Assembly (NCBI GenBank): GCA_019671135.1
Contig: JAHRHY010000026.1
Coordinates: forward strand, 558,001-622,000
Origin: Linnemannia hyalina
Lineage: Eukaryota; Mortierellomycota; Mortierellomycetes; Mortierellales; Mortierellaceae
Reading direction: 5' to 3'
DNA length: 64,000 nucleotides
The position numbers were made by a program, and so were the translations under genes. The notes under the pieces were generated by a model. The model had not been told where the DNA came from. It worked only from the letters and a program-made list of their open reading frames with translations, and made no database searches. Every line of letters begins with the position of its first letter. Positions within the stretch are counted from its first letter, which is position 1. Shown one piece after another: positions 11,523 through 22,379 of the stretch.

Positions 11523-11579
11523 TTGATTGTTGCAGAGAGGAGGGTGATATGATGTGAGGATTCAAAGAGGACACAGTCG

Positions 11580-11587
11580 TATTTATA
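11580..11587 (-). promoter_or_regulatory. TATA box of the gene at 11522
   Basis: TATAAATA on the minus strand, about 58 bp upstream of the ATG. The following leader is CT-rich (CACCCTCCTCTCTGCAACAATC), as is common for fungal transcription starts. Confidence 0.45.
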
Positions 11588-11588
11588 A

Positions 11589-11823
11589 GTCTCTACTTTT
11601 TGGTTTCTTTGGGCATACATAAGCTCTCTTGCGTGGATAGAGGCGAGCAAATGACGATCGAAGCGAACGAGGGCTCTAAATGGCGAAGCACAAGTGTCAA
11701 GATAATTGGCTTATTTGGCTCGTCTTCTAGTGCTCACAATAGTATAGATTTAATTCCATAAGATAACAGCACATGTTTTTTCACAGCCTATATGAACAGA
11801 ATCAGCTCAAATAATAGTCAGCA
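11589..11823. other. Intergenic, no gene seen
   Basis: AT-rich spacer between a divergent promoter and the 3' end of a CRN pseudogene that reads towards it. I see no repeat or ORF of note. Confidence 0.4.
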
Positions 11824-12748
11824 TCATGCGTAAGAGTTGATGAGTAATAAACCATTGAGTGCATTTTGCACCATGTTGCTTACCAGAGACACCAAAGACG
11901 GTATATGATAGCGATTATTTTCCTTCACGAGTTCGAGGCTGGATCCATCTGCAAGTTTTTTTTGATGGTAAATCAGGTGTAGAAGGATGGGTAGGTCCAT
12001 GAATAGCAGGCTAGGGCGATTTTCAGGTGCGACTCCGAAACCTCGACACCACGCCCTTGGCAAACCATGCATGGAACCTGATGTAATAGGTAGCGCCCTT
12101 TCGCCTTTTTACAAATGCTTCGAGAAAGTCGACATTTGGTCCTGGTGCAAAGAACCTGTCCGTGATCCTATTGACGTCAGCATGGAGATCGCCTAGTTGC
12201 ATAAAAGAAAGAAGGCAGGATATGAGACACTTGAACTACAACGGGATGCAAACACAGGCGCATAAAGCAATTGCACTTACCAGAGAGAGGGATGCCAGGA
12301 CGAGAACCATCAGAGAGAGAGCCACGGAGGGACAGGTGTATGGACTGTTTTGGTGCAAATGGATGAGTGTTTCAAGTTTGTGCATGGGCAAGAGTCGACG
12401 ATGCAAACACCAAGTCACAAAAAGCAATAAACGCGTGTGAGCAGGAGGGCGCTGGACGATGATGCGGATCGCTTTTTTGGACAGCTTGTCCGGGAGCACG
12501 TCCGAGAGATCGTCTGTTTCACCGAGCTCTTCCTTCAATGGAATGTCGCTAAGCGAAATGTCTCTGCGGTCCTTCTTTGGGACGAGAGGTATGGAAACGC
12601 GCCAGAGAGTGAGCTTGTGACATTCTCCGCCCTCAATCCCACATATACTTTTGACTACTACGACACCCCGAGTCCTCTGATACTCCCAGTCCTTTGATAT
12701 TTTATCGCAGGCCATTACCCTCTTGATGCCGCATCCTGTCCCATCCAC
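11824..12748 (-). pseudogene. Crinkler (CRN) family pseudogene, minus strand
   Basis: Minus-strand reading gives HKLTLWRVSIPLVPKKDRR, then SDIPLKEELGETDDLSDVLP and IRIIVQRPP, the second half of the CRN ubiquitin-like domain. The first half is replaced by unrelated sequence up to 12748. The intron seen in the other two copies has lost its GTAATG donor. Further on, RITDRFFAPGPNVDFLEAFV and RPSLLFMDLP match the linker before the NTPase domain of the copy at 45191, in two different frames. Homology ends near 11824 without a P-loop. It is a decayed relative of the genes at 3808 and 45191. Confidence 0.75.
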
Positions 12749-12762
12749 CTCCCATCCCTAAA

Positions 12763-14333
12763 CAAAAACACGACCACGTACCTACAAACATTGTGCGCAG
12801 TTGCTCTTCGGTGCACCCTCACGCCAGCAGAATGCCAGATGCTCTGCTGACAAACTCGGCAAGCAGGCCCACATTTTGCTACCACCACTACAACGAAAAT
12901 AATATCGCCGTAGTAGCAAATGCAGTCGTCAGGGGTGTCCGACCCGATGTGCACTCTTTACCAGCAGCAAAGAACCAGCATCGGGGAACACACGGCCCTT
13001 ACAACAGCGATGGGTCCACGAGAACCAAAGCTGCAGGGCACGCACTTCCTATGCCGCCGAGTCGAGGTTGCACCACATCCAAGTATTCCTAACACGAAAG
13101 CTTTTTTTGTTAGTCGCGGTTCATGTTGAGTGTAAAACAATGCAACACAATAATTAGCGATGGGAAATATACAAAAACACGACCACGTACCCACAGACAT
13201 TGTGCGCAGTTGCTCTTCGGTGCACCCTCACGCCAGCAGAATGCCAGATGCTCTGCTGACAAACTCGGCAAGCAGGCCCACATTTTGCTACCACCACTAC
13301 AACGAAAATAATATCGCCGTAGTAGCAAATGCAGTCGTCAGGGGTGTCCGACCCGATGTGCACTCTTTACCAGCAGCAAAGAACCAGCATCGGGGAACAC
13401 ACGGCCCTTACAACAGCGATGGGTCCACGAGAACCAAAGCTGCAGGGCACGCACTTCCTATGCCGCCGAGTCGAGGTTGCACCACATCCAAGTATTCCTA
13501 ACACAAAAGCTTTTTTTGTTAGTCGCGGTTCATGTTGAGTGTAAAACAATGCAACACAATAATTAGCGATGGGAAATATACAAAAACACGACCACGTACC
13601 CACAGACATTGTGCGCAGTTGCTTTTCGGTGCACCCTCACGCCAGCAGAATGCCAGATGCTCTGCTGACAAACTCGGCAAGCAGACCCACATTTTGCTAC
13701 CACCACTACAACGAAAATAATATCGCCGTAGTAGCAAATGCAGTCGTCAGGGGTGTCCGACCCGATGTGCACTCTTTACCAGCAGCAAAGAACCAGCATC
13801 GGGGAACACACGGCCCTTACAACAGCGATGGGTCCACGAGAACCAAAGCTGCAGGGCACGCACTTCCTATGCCGCCGAGTCGAGGTTGCACCACATCCAA
13901 GTATTCCTAACACGAAAGCTTTTTTTGTTAGTCGCGGTTCATGTTGAGTGTAAAACAATGCAACACAATAATTAGCGATGGGAAATATACAAAAACACGA
14001 CCACGTACCCACAGACATTGTGCGCAGTTGCTCTTCGGTGCACCCTCACGCCAGCAGAATGCCAGATGCTCTGCTGACAAACTCGGCAAGCAGGCCCACA
14101 TTTTGCTACCACCACTACAACGAAAATAATATCGCCGTAGTAGCAAATGCAGTCGTCAGGGGTGTCCGACCCGATGTGCACTCTTTACCAGCAGCAAAGA
14201 ACCAGCATCGGGGAACACACGGCCCTTACAACAGCGATGGGTCCACGAGAACCAAAGCTGCAGGGCACGCACTTCCTATGCCGCCGAGTCGAGGTTGCAC
14301 CACATCCAAGTATTCCTAACACGAAAACGTTTT
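12763..14333. repeat. 409-bp tandem repeat, about 3.8 copies
   Basis: The word aaaaacacgaccacgtac recurs at 12763, 13172, 13581 and 13990, exactly 409 bp apart. Units differ by only a handful of single bases (for example ctcttcgg/cttttcgg and caggccc/cagaccc). The last unit diverges after about 14325. Each unit has a plus-strand ORF of up to 113 codons and opposing minus-strand ORFs, but 409 is not a multiple of three, so units do not join in frame. A short hairpin (CTAACA...TGTTAG) sits near the end of each unit. The near identity points to recent amplification. Confidence 0.97.
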
Positions 14334-14576
14334 TGTTAGTTGCGGTCCATGGAGATTGAAAACGAAATAAAGAACGATTGAGCATAAGAACAGCAGTGCC
14401 CAGGTGGGCGCTTTTAGGGTTTTTTTTTCATCCGTAAACGCAATGGGCGCGAGAATTACGTCACCGAAGTGAGTAAATCGCTCTCTTTCAAGTATACCAT
14501 TGCTGGTTTGTTCCCCACTCCTTCCCTTCCAGTACCCAGCACTTGTTCTCTTGCCGTTTGACTAGCACCTTTGAGT

Positions 14577-16291
14577 ATGCAGCCCTGGTCCGCACCCCGG
14601 TCTTTCAACCCCTCGTTTTTCGCCAAGTTCCCTGCGCACAAATGGGAGTTTAATCATTTCGCCACATACTCCCTTGAAAAGGGGGAGATCACCACCGCAC
14701 TTGACGCCAAGCACGCATGGAAGGCAGGACTGAGCGACATTACTAACTCCGAGTGGACCCCCCAGGATGTCGTTGCTCATGCCGAGCGCCTAGAGATGGA
14801 GCCCGACGGAGAGATCAGCAATGTGGTCCAGCAGATGTTCGTGCTGAGGTCCGTTGAAGTTGTAGCATCTGCGTCGGAAAGAGCTGCAAAGGTATTGCAA
14901 GGAATGTTTGAGCCTTTCAAAGGGAACTGTTGAGTGTGTTACAATGAACTTGTCAATAACGCGCCTCGTTTATTCTAGGGAACACTTTCGAAGGTGAAGT
15001 CGGCAAGGTCAGCGAGTAAGAAGGCTGAAGAGTTGGCAGAATCGTTCCTTCACCACAATAACTCCGACGACAGGAACATAAAGCGACACAAGTGCCCCGC
15101 ACCGTGGACCGCCCATGCCCGCAAGCTCTGGAAAGATATCAAAGTCTTCAACCTTGCTTTGAGCTCGGACCGGGATGCACTATCCAACGTTGCCTTGGAA
15201 AGTATCCGCTCCGAACTGCGTCTACACCACTTGGACCGAGACGCTCTGGATGATTTGGAGGAGGCGCTTAATGCTTTCCAGCACTTGACCTCGATCGAGA
15301 CCCTGACCGATGTACTCAAGGAGAACTATCCAAGAATGAAGGGCCTTGGGGGCAGTGTCAGGAGTCAGGAGTTGGCATACATATGGCGCGCCTTTGATAC
15401 GATGTAAGTGTTAAGTTACTTTGGAGAGTAAACTTGACAAAATGTTTAATGCACCGTATTAACCATGGTTTACGTATTCGGTTTAATATTTATTAGGATG
15501 GACATATGGGAGAGGCCAGCTTCGACAAATGGATGGCGTGAGGGCTGGTATGCTTCTAACATCCACGGCCCTTTGCTCTCTATTATCAAATTAATCGGCG
15601 ATACTGAGTATAGGATGACGGACATAAAGAGCAAGGCATTGGACCTTTATAAGGAGGACATGCGACACGATGCCCTCCTTTCCCACACTGGACTAATGGT
15701 CGATTTGGTCGTGATGGAGGCAAAGCCTCATTCCCAGCTAGCAGGACGGCGGGCTGACCTTAAGAAGGTCGAGAAGGCGATGATAGCCAATCTCCGCCTT
15801 CTTCAGCGCCGCCTTCCTGATGATGATCCGCATCGTATCGCCGAGATGCGTACATTTGGGATCCTTTGCTCAGGCTATACCATTTCATTCCTGGAGGCCC
15901 GAGTTGACAGTGGCGCTTACCTCATCTATGTCGTCGGCAAAACAGAGGTACCAATACAAGCCTCGATGTCTTTTAAGCTCGTTGACACGGTGCGGGCGGC
16001 GATATCTTTCAAAAGAAGAATCCAGGCAAGTGTCAATTGTGTGCTCCATGCCCGATCCATCTCAAGCCTGAATTCTTCCACTGGATCATCAGGATCGATA
16101 CTGGCCTAGATCTTCCTGCACAACCGTCTTTGTGGGTCGCCCTCCTTTTTATGAAGCTCGGGATCATTGCTCGCATCGGATCTACTGTACCACATCACTT
16201 TGATCTCTATCTTCTCTTTAGCAAGCTTGACGATCTCTTGTCAGTTGTGACATTGGAGCTGAGACGGATAGGGGCGTTGTTATCTAGCTAG
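14577..16291 (+). CDS. Multi-exon protein with possible PD-(D/E)XK nuclease signature
   Basis: Exon 1 is 14577-14891, exon 2 14979-15403 and exon 3 15497-16025. Donors GTATTG and GTAAGT and acceptors TTCTAG and TATTAG keep one frame through 423 residues. Exon 3 seems to end at a GC donor (CAG/GCAAGT); the last exon and the stop near 16291 are uncertain. The N-terminal half is helical and charged. In exon 3, HDALLSHTGLMVDLVVMEAKP has Asp at about residue 316 and Glu-x-Lys at 321-323. This is the D...ExK pattern of PD-(D/E)XK nucleases, but short motifs can mislead. A second, broken protein with SDFFVV...GEVKPP lies at 42-44 kb. No signal peptide is present. ATG at 14577 follows a CT-rich leader. 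It could be a CRN-like or transposon-derived nuclease. Confidence 0.55.
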
Positions 16292-16962
16292 CACTTGCTT
16301 ACCTCGGAAAAAAATAAGTATCAAATTTTAATTAGCGTATCTGTATTCTCCTTGTACATTAAAAAAAAATATCAAGCAACCCTTGCCCATTGTACCAAAG
16401 GTCAACTTGAAGGCGGCGAGTGAGGACGGCAGTTATGAGAGCGCGCAACGGTAAGGCACCTTATTGATAAATACCATATCAAACGCTACCATGGGCAGCA
16501 AGGGAGACAAAAAAAACAACTAATGTTTGCTCCTGACAGAGTACAGTATATGCGCGGCGTGGCGGACACCCATAAGAACAACATTTGTCTACATTTTCCT
16601 TCTGCTCTCCCTTACCTCCGTCTACTTCCCCGTTCCTCTTTATCATTACAGTATCAGCGGCGACCTGATTCCTCTTTCAGTGCAAGCTTGCACACCGCTT
16701 GAAGGCGACCTCTCTATTAACGTCTTCCCACCCTTGCATTTGTTAACTGGACACTGAACGCTATCTTCACACCTTTTACAAGACGTGTGACCTTCGATGC
16801 GAATTCGGCGAAAAGAACCTATTTCGACGCTGTCGGTGCCCTGGAGGAGAGTGAATGACTTGACCGCTTGGGCATCGTCCAGGGAAGGCCCTGCAGGTCG
16901 TACCTCTAAAGTCTCAAAAGCCTGGAGCACCTTCTAACAGCAAGCCCAACAGAATTCGATGT
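16292..16962. other. No gene recognised
   Basis: AT-rich sequence with A-runs near 16303 and 16361, then CT-rich sequence. No coding frame of interest is seen before the LTR begins. Confidence 0.35.
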
Positions 16963-17347
16963 TGATGCCTGTATCCACCCATTGCCCCCTGTAACAGGAT
17001 AGTAGATTGCCTCCTGCTTTTAGCTACCTTGTTCCTGTTATGTCAGGATCATAAATTGCCTTCTGCTTTCTACTGCCTTATTCCTTACTTACCTTATTTA
17101 TACCTTATGTGTTTGTCTTACACACTACCCCTGCTTATTATCACCTCGCCATCATTCCTCATATCATAGACGTATAAATACCCTGTTCCTTCTGTACAAT
17201 AAAACTCATCCCTTCTTGCCCTTTCATCTTGTCCCTACACCCTCTCGTCTCTTTCCCTTGTTATTCTCCTTGCCTCTTGTCTTCCTTCCTTGTCATCACC
17301 CTTGCCTCCTCTCTCTTGCTCTGCTCCTATTACACCCCCTGATATCA
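16963..17347 (+). mobile_element. Putative solo LTR or LTR plus leader
   Basis: About 385 bp starts TGTTGATGCC and ends CTGATATCA, the TG...CA form of a long terminal repeat. Inside are a TATA box (GTATAAATAC near 17172) and an AATAAA (near 17202) in the right order for U3-R. The sequence is strongly CT-rich after the polyadenylation signal. The next bases (gcggcggcagcgagc) could be a leader or primer-binding region. No second copy is in the window. The gypsy fragment at 17916 lies downstream in the same orientation and may be its remains. Confidence 0.5.
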
Positions 17348-17915
17348 GCGGCGGCAGCGAGCAATGGCCTCTCTCAGACTCAGTGGTGACTATGCCGCGG
17401 AAGGACAGCGTGAGAGAGCCTGAATTCCGCTCTGGATAATCCTTCTGGGGTCAAGCTGACACCGCACTCAAGGAGGACCAATCCAGTGGCGCTTATCTGG
17501 CTCAACTCTGTACCATATTCCTCTTCTGTCCGCAGCGCGTCCAGCTCAGGACAGGTGATATCGCAATCTATAGTGAGCACAGCACCGCTGTTCTTGCAGG
17601 GTGCAACAAGACGAAGGTACGTTGAATGTTTTTTGTGAAGGGGGAAGAGGCGAGTGAACGAGTGAGGAGGTGAACGAGAGAGGGAGACTAGTGCTTTTTA
17701 GACGAACATTTAATAAAGGGTGAGTTAGGAGCTACTGAGCTATCTACGTGTTGGTTAGGAATTTATACGTGTGAGTGAATGCCAGATAGTTGCCGTGTTG
17801 AGCTTCTAGAGGTTTCCATGAGGCGTAGCTCGGATAAGTAATCAAAGGAAAGAAAAGTCTAGAAATGTTGGTGGCGTCATAGGTTTGTATAACCTTATCA
17901 GAGTGGATCTCTGAC
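17348..17915. other. Spacer between LTR and gypsy fragment
   Basis: No convincing coding sequence. Purine-rich gag/gaacg words occur at 17640-17700. It may be non-coding leader of a deleted element. Confidence 0.3.
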
Positions 17916-18675
17916 ATGTCTCGCCCCGTCTCCGTCCACACTGATGCTTCCAAGTTCGCCATTGGCGCTGTCCTCATGCAGGATGGTCGACCAGTAGCAT
18001 TCATAACCCGCAAGTTTTCATCCGCCGAAATCAACTATCCTATTCACGAAAAAGAACAATTAGCCGTCGTCCATGCACTACTTAAATGGCGTGCCTACCT
18101 TCACTCCACCGCAGAACCGTTCACTGTCTACACCGATCACGAGTTCCTTAAGTACCTCAATACCAAGAATACACTCAGTCCGCGACAGATCCGTTGGATG
18201 GGGAAACTTGCCGAATAAAATTTCGACATCCAGTACTGCAAAGGCTCCCCCAACGTGGTTCCCGACGCGCTGTCCCGACGTCCCGATTACCAACTCTCCG
18301 CCATTGTCGAGTCGATTCCGTCCGTTGGTACCGATTTTATAACCCTATGCAAGCAAGCAATTGCCAAGGATGAGTACTTCAAAAACATCTTTGAGCGTGC
18401 ATTCAAGATCACCGATGCCAATGACCCATTCGAGTTCCAAGTCAAGAATGGCCTCCTGTATCTCAAGAAAGGTGCCAGAGTCTGCATCCCTGACTTACTA
18501 GCCGTCAAGACCCAGTTAATGTCCGAAATCCATGATTGCCCTATTTCAGGTCATAATGGAGTTGACAAGACATACGCCCGCCTATCGGAACTCTGCTACT
18601 GGCCCGTTATGTTCCGTTCCGTGAAGCACTACGTCGAATCCTGTCACGTTTGCAAGACCTCTAAAACAAGAACCA
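17916..18675 (+). pseudogene. Ty3/gypsy pol fragment: RNase H and start of integrase
   Basis: The translation shows [16 protein letters not shown], the first RNase H motif of gypsy elements, then [11 protein letters not shown] and the SPNVVPDALSRR tether. Next comes the integrase H2C2 zinc finger (H...H...CHVCK, about 18540-18660). One in-frame TAA at about 18216 interrupts it. The reverse transcriptase on the left and the integrase catalytic core on the right are missing. On the right, homology stops near 18670, where a minus-strand gene fragment starts, so the two truncated genes meet tail to tail. Confidence 0.85.
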
Positions 18676-18689
18676 GCTGTTGCCTCCTG

Positions 18690-20132
18690 ACAAGATATGA
18701 CGATACCCTCCATACACGAACCCCCGGTCGCTTTCTCCTTGCCCTTGCCTTCCTCCTTCAGATCCTTGGGCAAATGGGCAAACCCCCCGACCACACAGGC
18801 TTGTCCGCCATCCAAGGTAACGATCTTCATGTCGTCTATGTTCTTCCCTGGCCACAGCTTGTCGATGTTGTCCTTGCAAGTTATGACGTTGCGGATCTCG
18901 GGGAGATAATAGTCGGACCCAGCAACAGTTGTAGTCAACCTTGGAGGGAGATCGTCCTCGGGTAATCGCCTGAACCGCGCGTCCCGACGTTCTCGAAGTT
19001 TGAAGGCCAAGATCTGCACTCGGAATCCGTCCGTCCTTATTGATCCATGGGGTATGTAGCCTTTCTGGTGGTAGTCCTTGGGTTTGGTCTGCTCGACAAA
19101 CTGAAGGTGATCCCGAATCCCACTCAAGGACCGAAGATTGATCGCTGCGCGGTGTCCAGTTTTGCGCTTCTGTCGGTTCGACAGGCCGGTGGGATCGATG
19201 TCGCAGACAAAGTGCTTGATTATAAATCCGGGCTCCTTTCCACCGATCCAAGTTTCAAGGTCATTTGTGGATGTGATAGTTGTGGGGTCGTCCTGGTCCA
19301 ATGAAGCCAAGTCCACCAACCTCTGCTTCAACAAGTCTCGCTTCCAAAAGAAAAGAGCCAGGTCCCTCTCTGAAAAGGTTACAAATCCCTGTTGTGACGA
19401 AGTAATGGGAACGATCTTCCACCTGTTTGAGATCATTTCGTTGAGGGCGATATAGTATTCCGCTGCTGATATGTCTTCTTGGATCGTAAAGTCGATATAA
19501 GCTTCAACCCTCCCCTTGTCCTTCATGGCGCTGACCTACAATAAAAAAGTTTAGCATCAGTTACATGTTTGTTTGTAGCGATGACCTTCAGTGGCGTAAT
19601 AGTCAAAGGGAATCGTATCTTTACCATATCGTATAAAGCCTCCCAATTCAAGGGATTCCTTGCTCAGGCGCAATCGAGACCAGATTGCCTTCCAGTCCTG
19701 ACCACTAGCAATTTTTGCCTCGGTCCACTCAAGCTCGTTTTTCCCCAGGAGCAGCTTGGACCTTGCCTGCGCCGAATCTGCATGGTTGTGACACCAGTCA
19801 TACTCCACCTCCACAACATCACAAGAAGCGAGCTTTCTCATTCTGATTTGCGCAGGACAGGCGTTGTCCACAGACTCTCGACCGATGCCCAACTCTTTTC
19901 GAGGACCATGTCGTCTGCAACAGGATCGAAAGCTCCAATCGTACTTCTTTGGTGCACCCCGAGCACCAGGGACTGCTTTGAACACTGAAAGCTCCGTCTC
20001 CATGCTCTCATTGTCAGTTTTTATGTCTCGAGAACCTCCTTCCGACCTGTATTCAAACTGCACGGACACTCGTTCATTGTACCAGAATGATCTAAACAGA
20101 AGAAAATCAGGGCCATCAGGACGCTTGGTCAT
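18690..20132 (-). pseudogene. FAR1-like zinc cluster joined to Fanzor/TnpB-like RuvC start; truncated
   Basis: The minus-strand gene starts at ATG 20132. The first exon, to about 19600, encodes a C-C...H-H cluster (SCCRRHGPR, then ACPAQIRMRK and WCHNHAD). It resembles the FAR1/WRKY-GCM1 DNA-binding module of Mutator-like transposases. A small intron ending TTGTAG at about 19536 leads to a second exon (ATG-equivalent near 19526). This has SIRTDGFRVQILAFK and, about 70 residues later, MKIVTLDGGQACVVGGF. A TDG-type segment followed by a hydrophobic-Asp-Gly motif is what I expect at the first RuvC motif of Fanzor/TnpB proteins. The assignment rests on remembered family patterns and is not proven. 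Homology ends near 18690 at a junction with gypsy sequence, so the later RuvC and zinc-ribbon motifs are absent. The donor of the intron is not consensus. Confidence 0.5.
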
Positions 20133-20191
20133 CAAAAACCAAGCGAATTCTAACCTCTCATTATTTTTGCAATGTTGCAGATGTTCAAAAG

Positions 20192-21019
20192 TTGGTCCAG
20201 CAGTATTTGGTCCATCCAGATGTTGTCTGTAAGAATCCTAGTGCTACGCACTTCCAAGCAGCTATGAAGGTGTTTGTTCACAGGACGTTCTCGGCTCGAG
20301 ACTCCACCATGGCACCACAAACGCCCGGTCAAGAATCAACGGCTCAGGACGGCGCCCAACAATGCAGGACCCTCAATGACGTCTTTGAGAGGCTGGAAGC
20401 TCTTCGCCTGCACCTGCGCGAGAGCAAGAAAAGGTAAAAAATGAATATTGTTTTGTGATATCTAAATTATGAAAATAGACTTTCTGTCAATCTAATATAC
20501 AATTTTTTGTGACAACCTTCTAGCACCAATGATGTTGGCCAAGCAGAGGAGCCTAGGGATGCTTTCAACCGTTACGATACTGTCGATCACCCTCCGGAAC
20601 GTCGCCCTCGTTCTCATGGTTCTGGAAGACCTTACAAGTACCGTTGACGATATGCCATCAAAACCCGCTCTCAGCTAAAGAAGCATGACCCTCCAGAGAC
20701 CATGAAACAGCACCAGCTGAAGCCATGGAAGTCGCCACCAGAGTCCCCACTGGATCCATCGATCAACACCACACCGCCCAAGGTCACTCCCAAAAAACCA
20801 CCGCGGGAGGTGAAGACAATGGACAAAAAGGAACTAGTCGATGCAATGCAATGGGATCATCCTACACGGACACTTTACATCGGTACCATTAACGCCAATG
20901 CTACTCGAGCTCTGAACGGGGGAATCGACCAGGCAGACGCATATACCTATTTCTCAGCAATCAAACAGTCGCTTCGAAACGTTATCCGGATTTCGTCACG
21001 CGTAAAGCGAACCGCTTAA
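20192..21019 (+). CDS. Hypothetical protein, two exons, divergent from the FAR1/RuvC-like gene
   Basis: A frame open from about 20170 contains QQYLVHPDVVCKNPSATHF and a helical FERLEALRLHLRESKKR. Donor GTAAAA at about 20437 and acceptor TTCTAG at about 20523 lead into NDVGQAEEPRDAFNRYD. A stop near 20648 interrupts that frame, after which a third open part (20702-21019) has MDKKELVDAMQWDHPTRTLY. It is transcribed away from the gene at 20132 with almost no spacer, so both may derive from one mobile element. No known domain is recognised, and start and frame continuity are uncertain. Confidence 0.3.
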
Positions 21020-21234
21020 CGCGCTATTGGCCAATACATTAGGTGTCGTCAAACTATGGCCAGATCCAAAATTAATCCGCCGCTCGTTTGCGCATTTGAT
21101 ATTTTCCTGTCAACTGCGCAGGCCTTCTAATACGAAAATGCGAACGCACAAACCTACGACCCTTGACATATTTCGCAAACACAAGGCGCGCGTTTGGCAG
21201 TGGCAGCGGCAGAAATCGTCATACGAGGAAAAAA

Positions 21235-21240
21235 TATAAA
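21235..21240 (+). promoter_or_regulatory. TATA box upstream of the ORF at 21332
   Basis: ATATAAAC lies about 95 bp upstream of the ATG. A CT-rich leader with acaccatggctcc around the start codon follows. The context is good for translation. Confidence 0.45.
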
Positions 21241-21331
21241 CCCTTTTTTCGTTCAGGAGAGTCAAATACCACTCCATCTACTTCTCTCACAACCAATTAG
21301 ACACACCTCTTATCCCCACTCCACCTACACC

Positions 21332-21805
21332 ATGGCTCCTATCAAGAACAACAAGAATGTCCAACCCAAACCCAGGGTTCTCACTCGTCGTGCAAAAGGC
21401 CCTCGCGTCTCTCTTGACCCCCGAGACTACCATTAAGTACAACAATTACGACCACACAAAAATAAGAGCAACCCCATCCATTTCTGTCAACCTTGTGTGT
21501 AACATTTTTTTCTTTTTTGTTCTCGTTTAGTTGACGCCCTTGTCGTCCTCCTCCTCTGAGTTTGACACCGCATACCATCAGCTCTCGGCCTCTTCGCATG
21601 AGACTCCTCGTTCTCCGTCTCCTTCATTGCCTGCTGAGGACCAGGATGGTACTCCCGCGGGACCGTCGTCTGTCCAGGCCACAGAGACCACGTCGTCCTC
21701 TTCCTCCTCCAAAGGGAAAGGAAGACATGTGTGTGAAGAAGAAAAACAGGCAAAAAGGGGCCAAACAGTCGTCTCGTTTGACGAAATGCGTTGGCGTATT
21801 TGATT
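21332..21805 (+). pseudogene. 5' end of an unknown gene with a disordered N terminus
   Basis: ATG at 21332 opens a basic peptide (MAPIKNNKNVQPKPRVLTRR) that stops at 21434. After a possible intron ending CTCGTTTAG at about 21529, a serine-rich open frame (LSSSSSEFDTAYHQL, then TTSSSSSSKGKGR) runs to about 21800. A stop codon directly precedes the possible donor GTACAAC, so a one-base change or indel probably broke the first exon. No domain is seen. It is probably the beginning of a transposon ORF whose remainder is lost. Confidence 0.35.
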
Positions 21806-22036
21806 TGAGTACGTGAAATGGATACTCGAAAAGAATACGAAAATGCGTACTCCATTTTGCGTGTATTGAAATACGCTCGGTCCCTTTTCACGCCGTCTGA
21901 CAAGGGCTTTGACGACCCCTAATAAAATAAGATTTTGCCATCTTCAAACCCTATTTCAGTCCGTTTTTTCCCTTTTTCGCCACTCATCATTTTTTGCTAA
22001 TCACCTACTCTTATCTCACTCACTCTCACACCCATC

Positions 22037-22351
22037 ATGCCCATCCAACACCCGCACCCAACAGCCGAGTGCATTTGGAGAGTACCCATTTGTCTTAAAA
22101 ACGCTCCTCACTTCTCTACTTACATCGCATTCAACAATACCTGCGTGACTTCCCTATACCATAACGCCCACATCGCCACCATTGACATCCAGTCGCAATC
22201 AGCGCAAGACCAGAAACATCGACGTGTAAGATCTGGAGATATTCTCAATTTAACGCCCTATCTACTATGCATATTGCTCTATATTGCTAATACTTCTATG
22301 GTATTGCCAGCATGCTTTATGTTTCGGGTTTCCTGGCTTGTTAGGCTTTAG
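22037..22351 (+). CDS. Short hypothetical ORF (up to 104 aa)
   Basis: The ATG follows a CT-rich leader (ctcactctcacacccatc), as at other fungal starts in this window. About 65 residues precede a possible donor (GTAAGAT near 22227), and the frame otherwise ends at 22351. AATAAA follows at about 22363. No known domain, signal peptide or repeat. It may be the first exon of a lost gene. Confidence 0.25.
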   Translation: MPIQHPHPTAECIWRVPICLKNAPHFSTYIAFNNTCVTSLYHNAHIATIDIQSQSAQDQKHRRVRSGDILNLTPYLLCILLYIANTSMVLPACFMFRVSWLVRL

Positions 22352-22379
22352 TTTGTGAGCAATAAAAAGCAGAAGAAAT

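Noticed and set aside
12793..14319. Repeated 113-residue ORFs in the 409-bp units as a gene family
   Set aside because: The unit length is not a multiple of three, all frames on both strands are similarly open, and no domain is seen. Satellite DNA is the simpler explanation.
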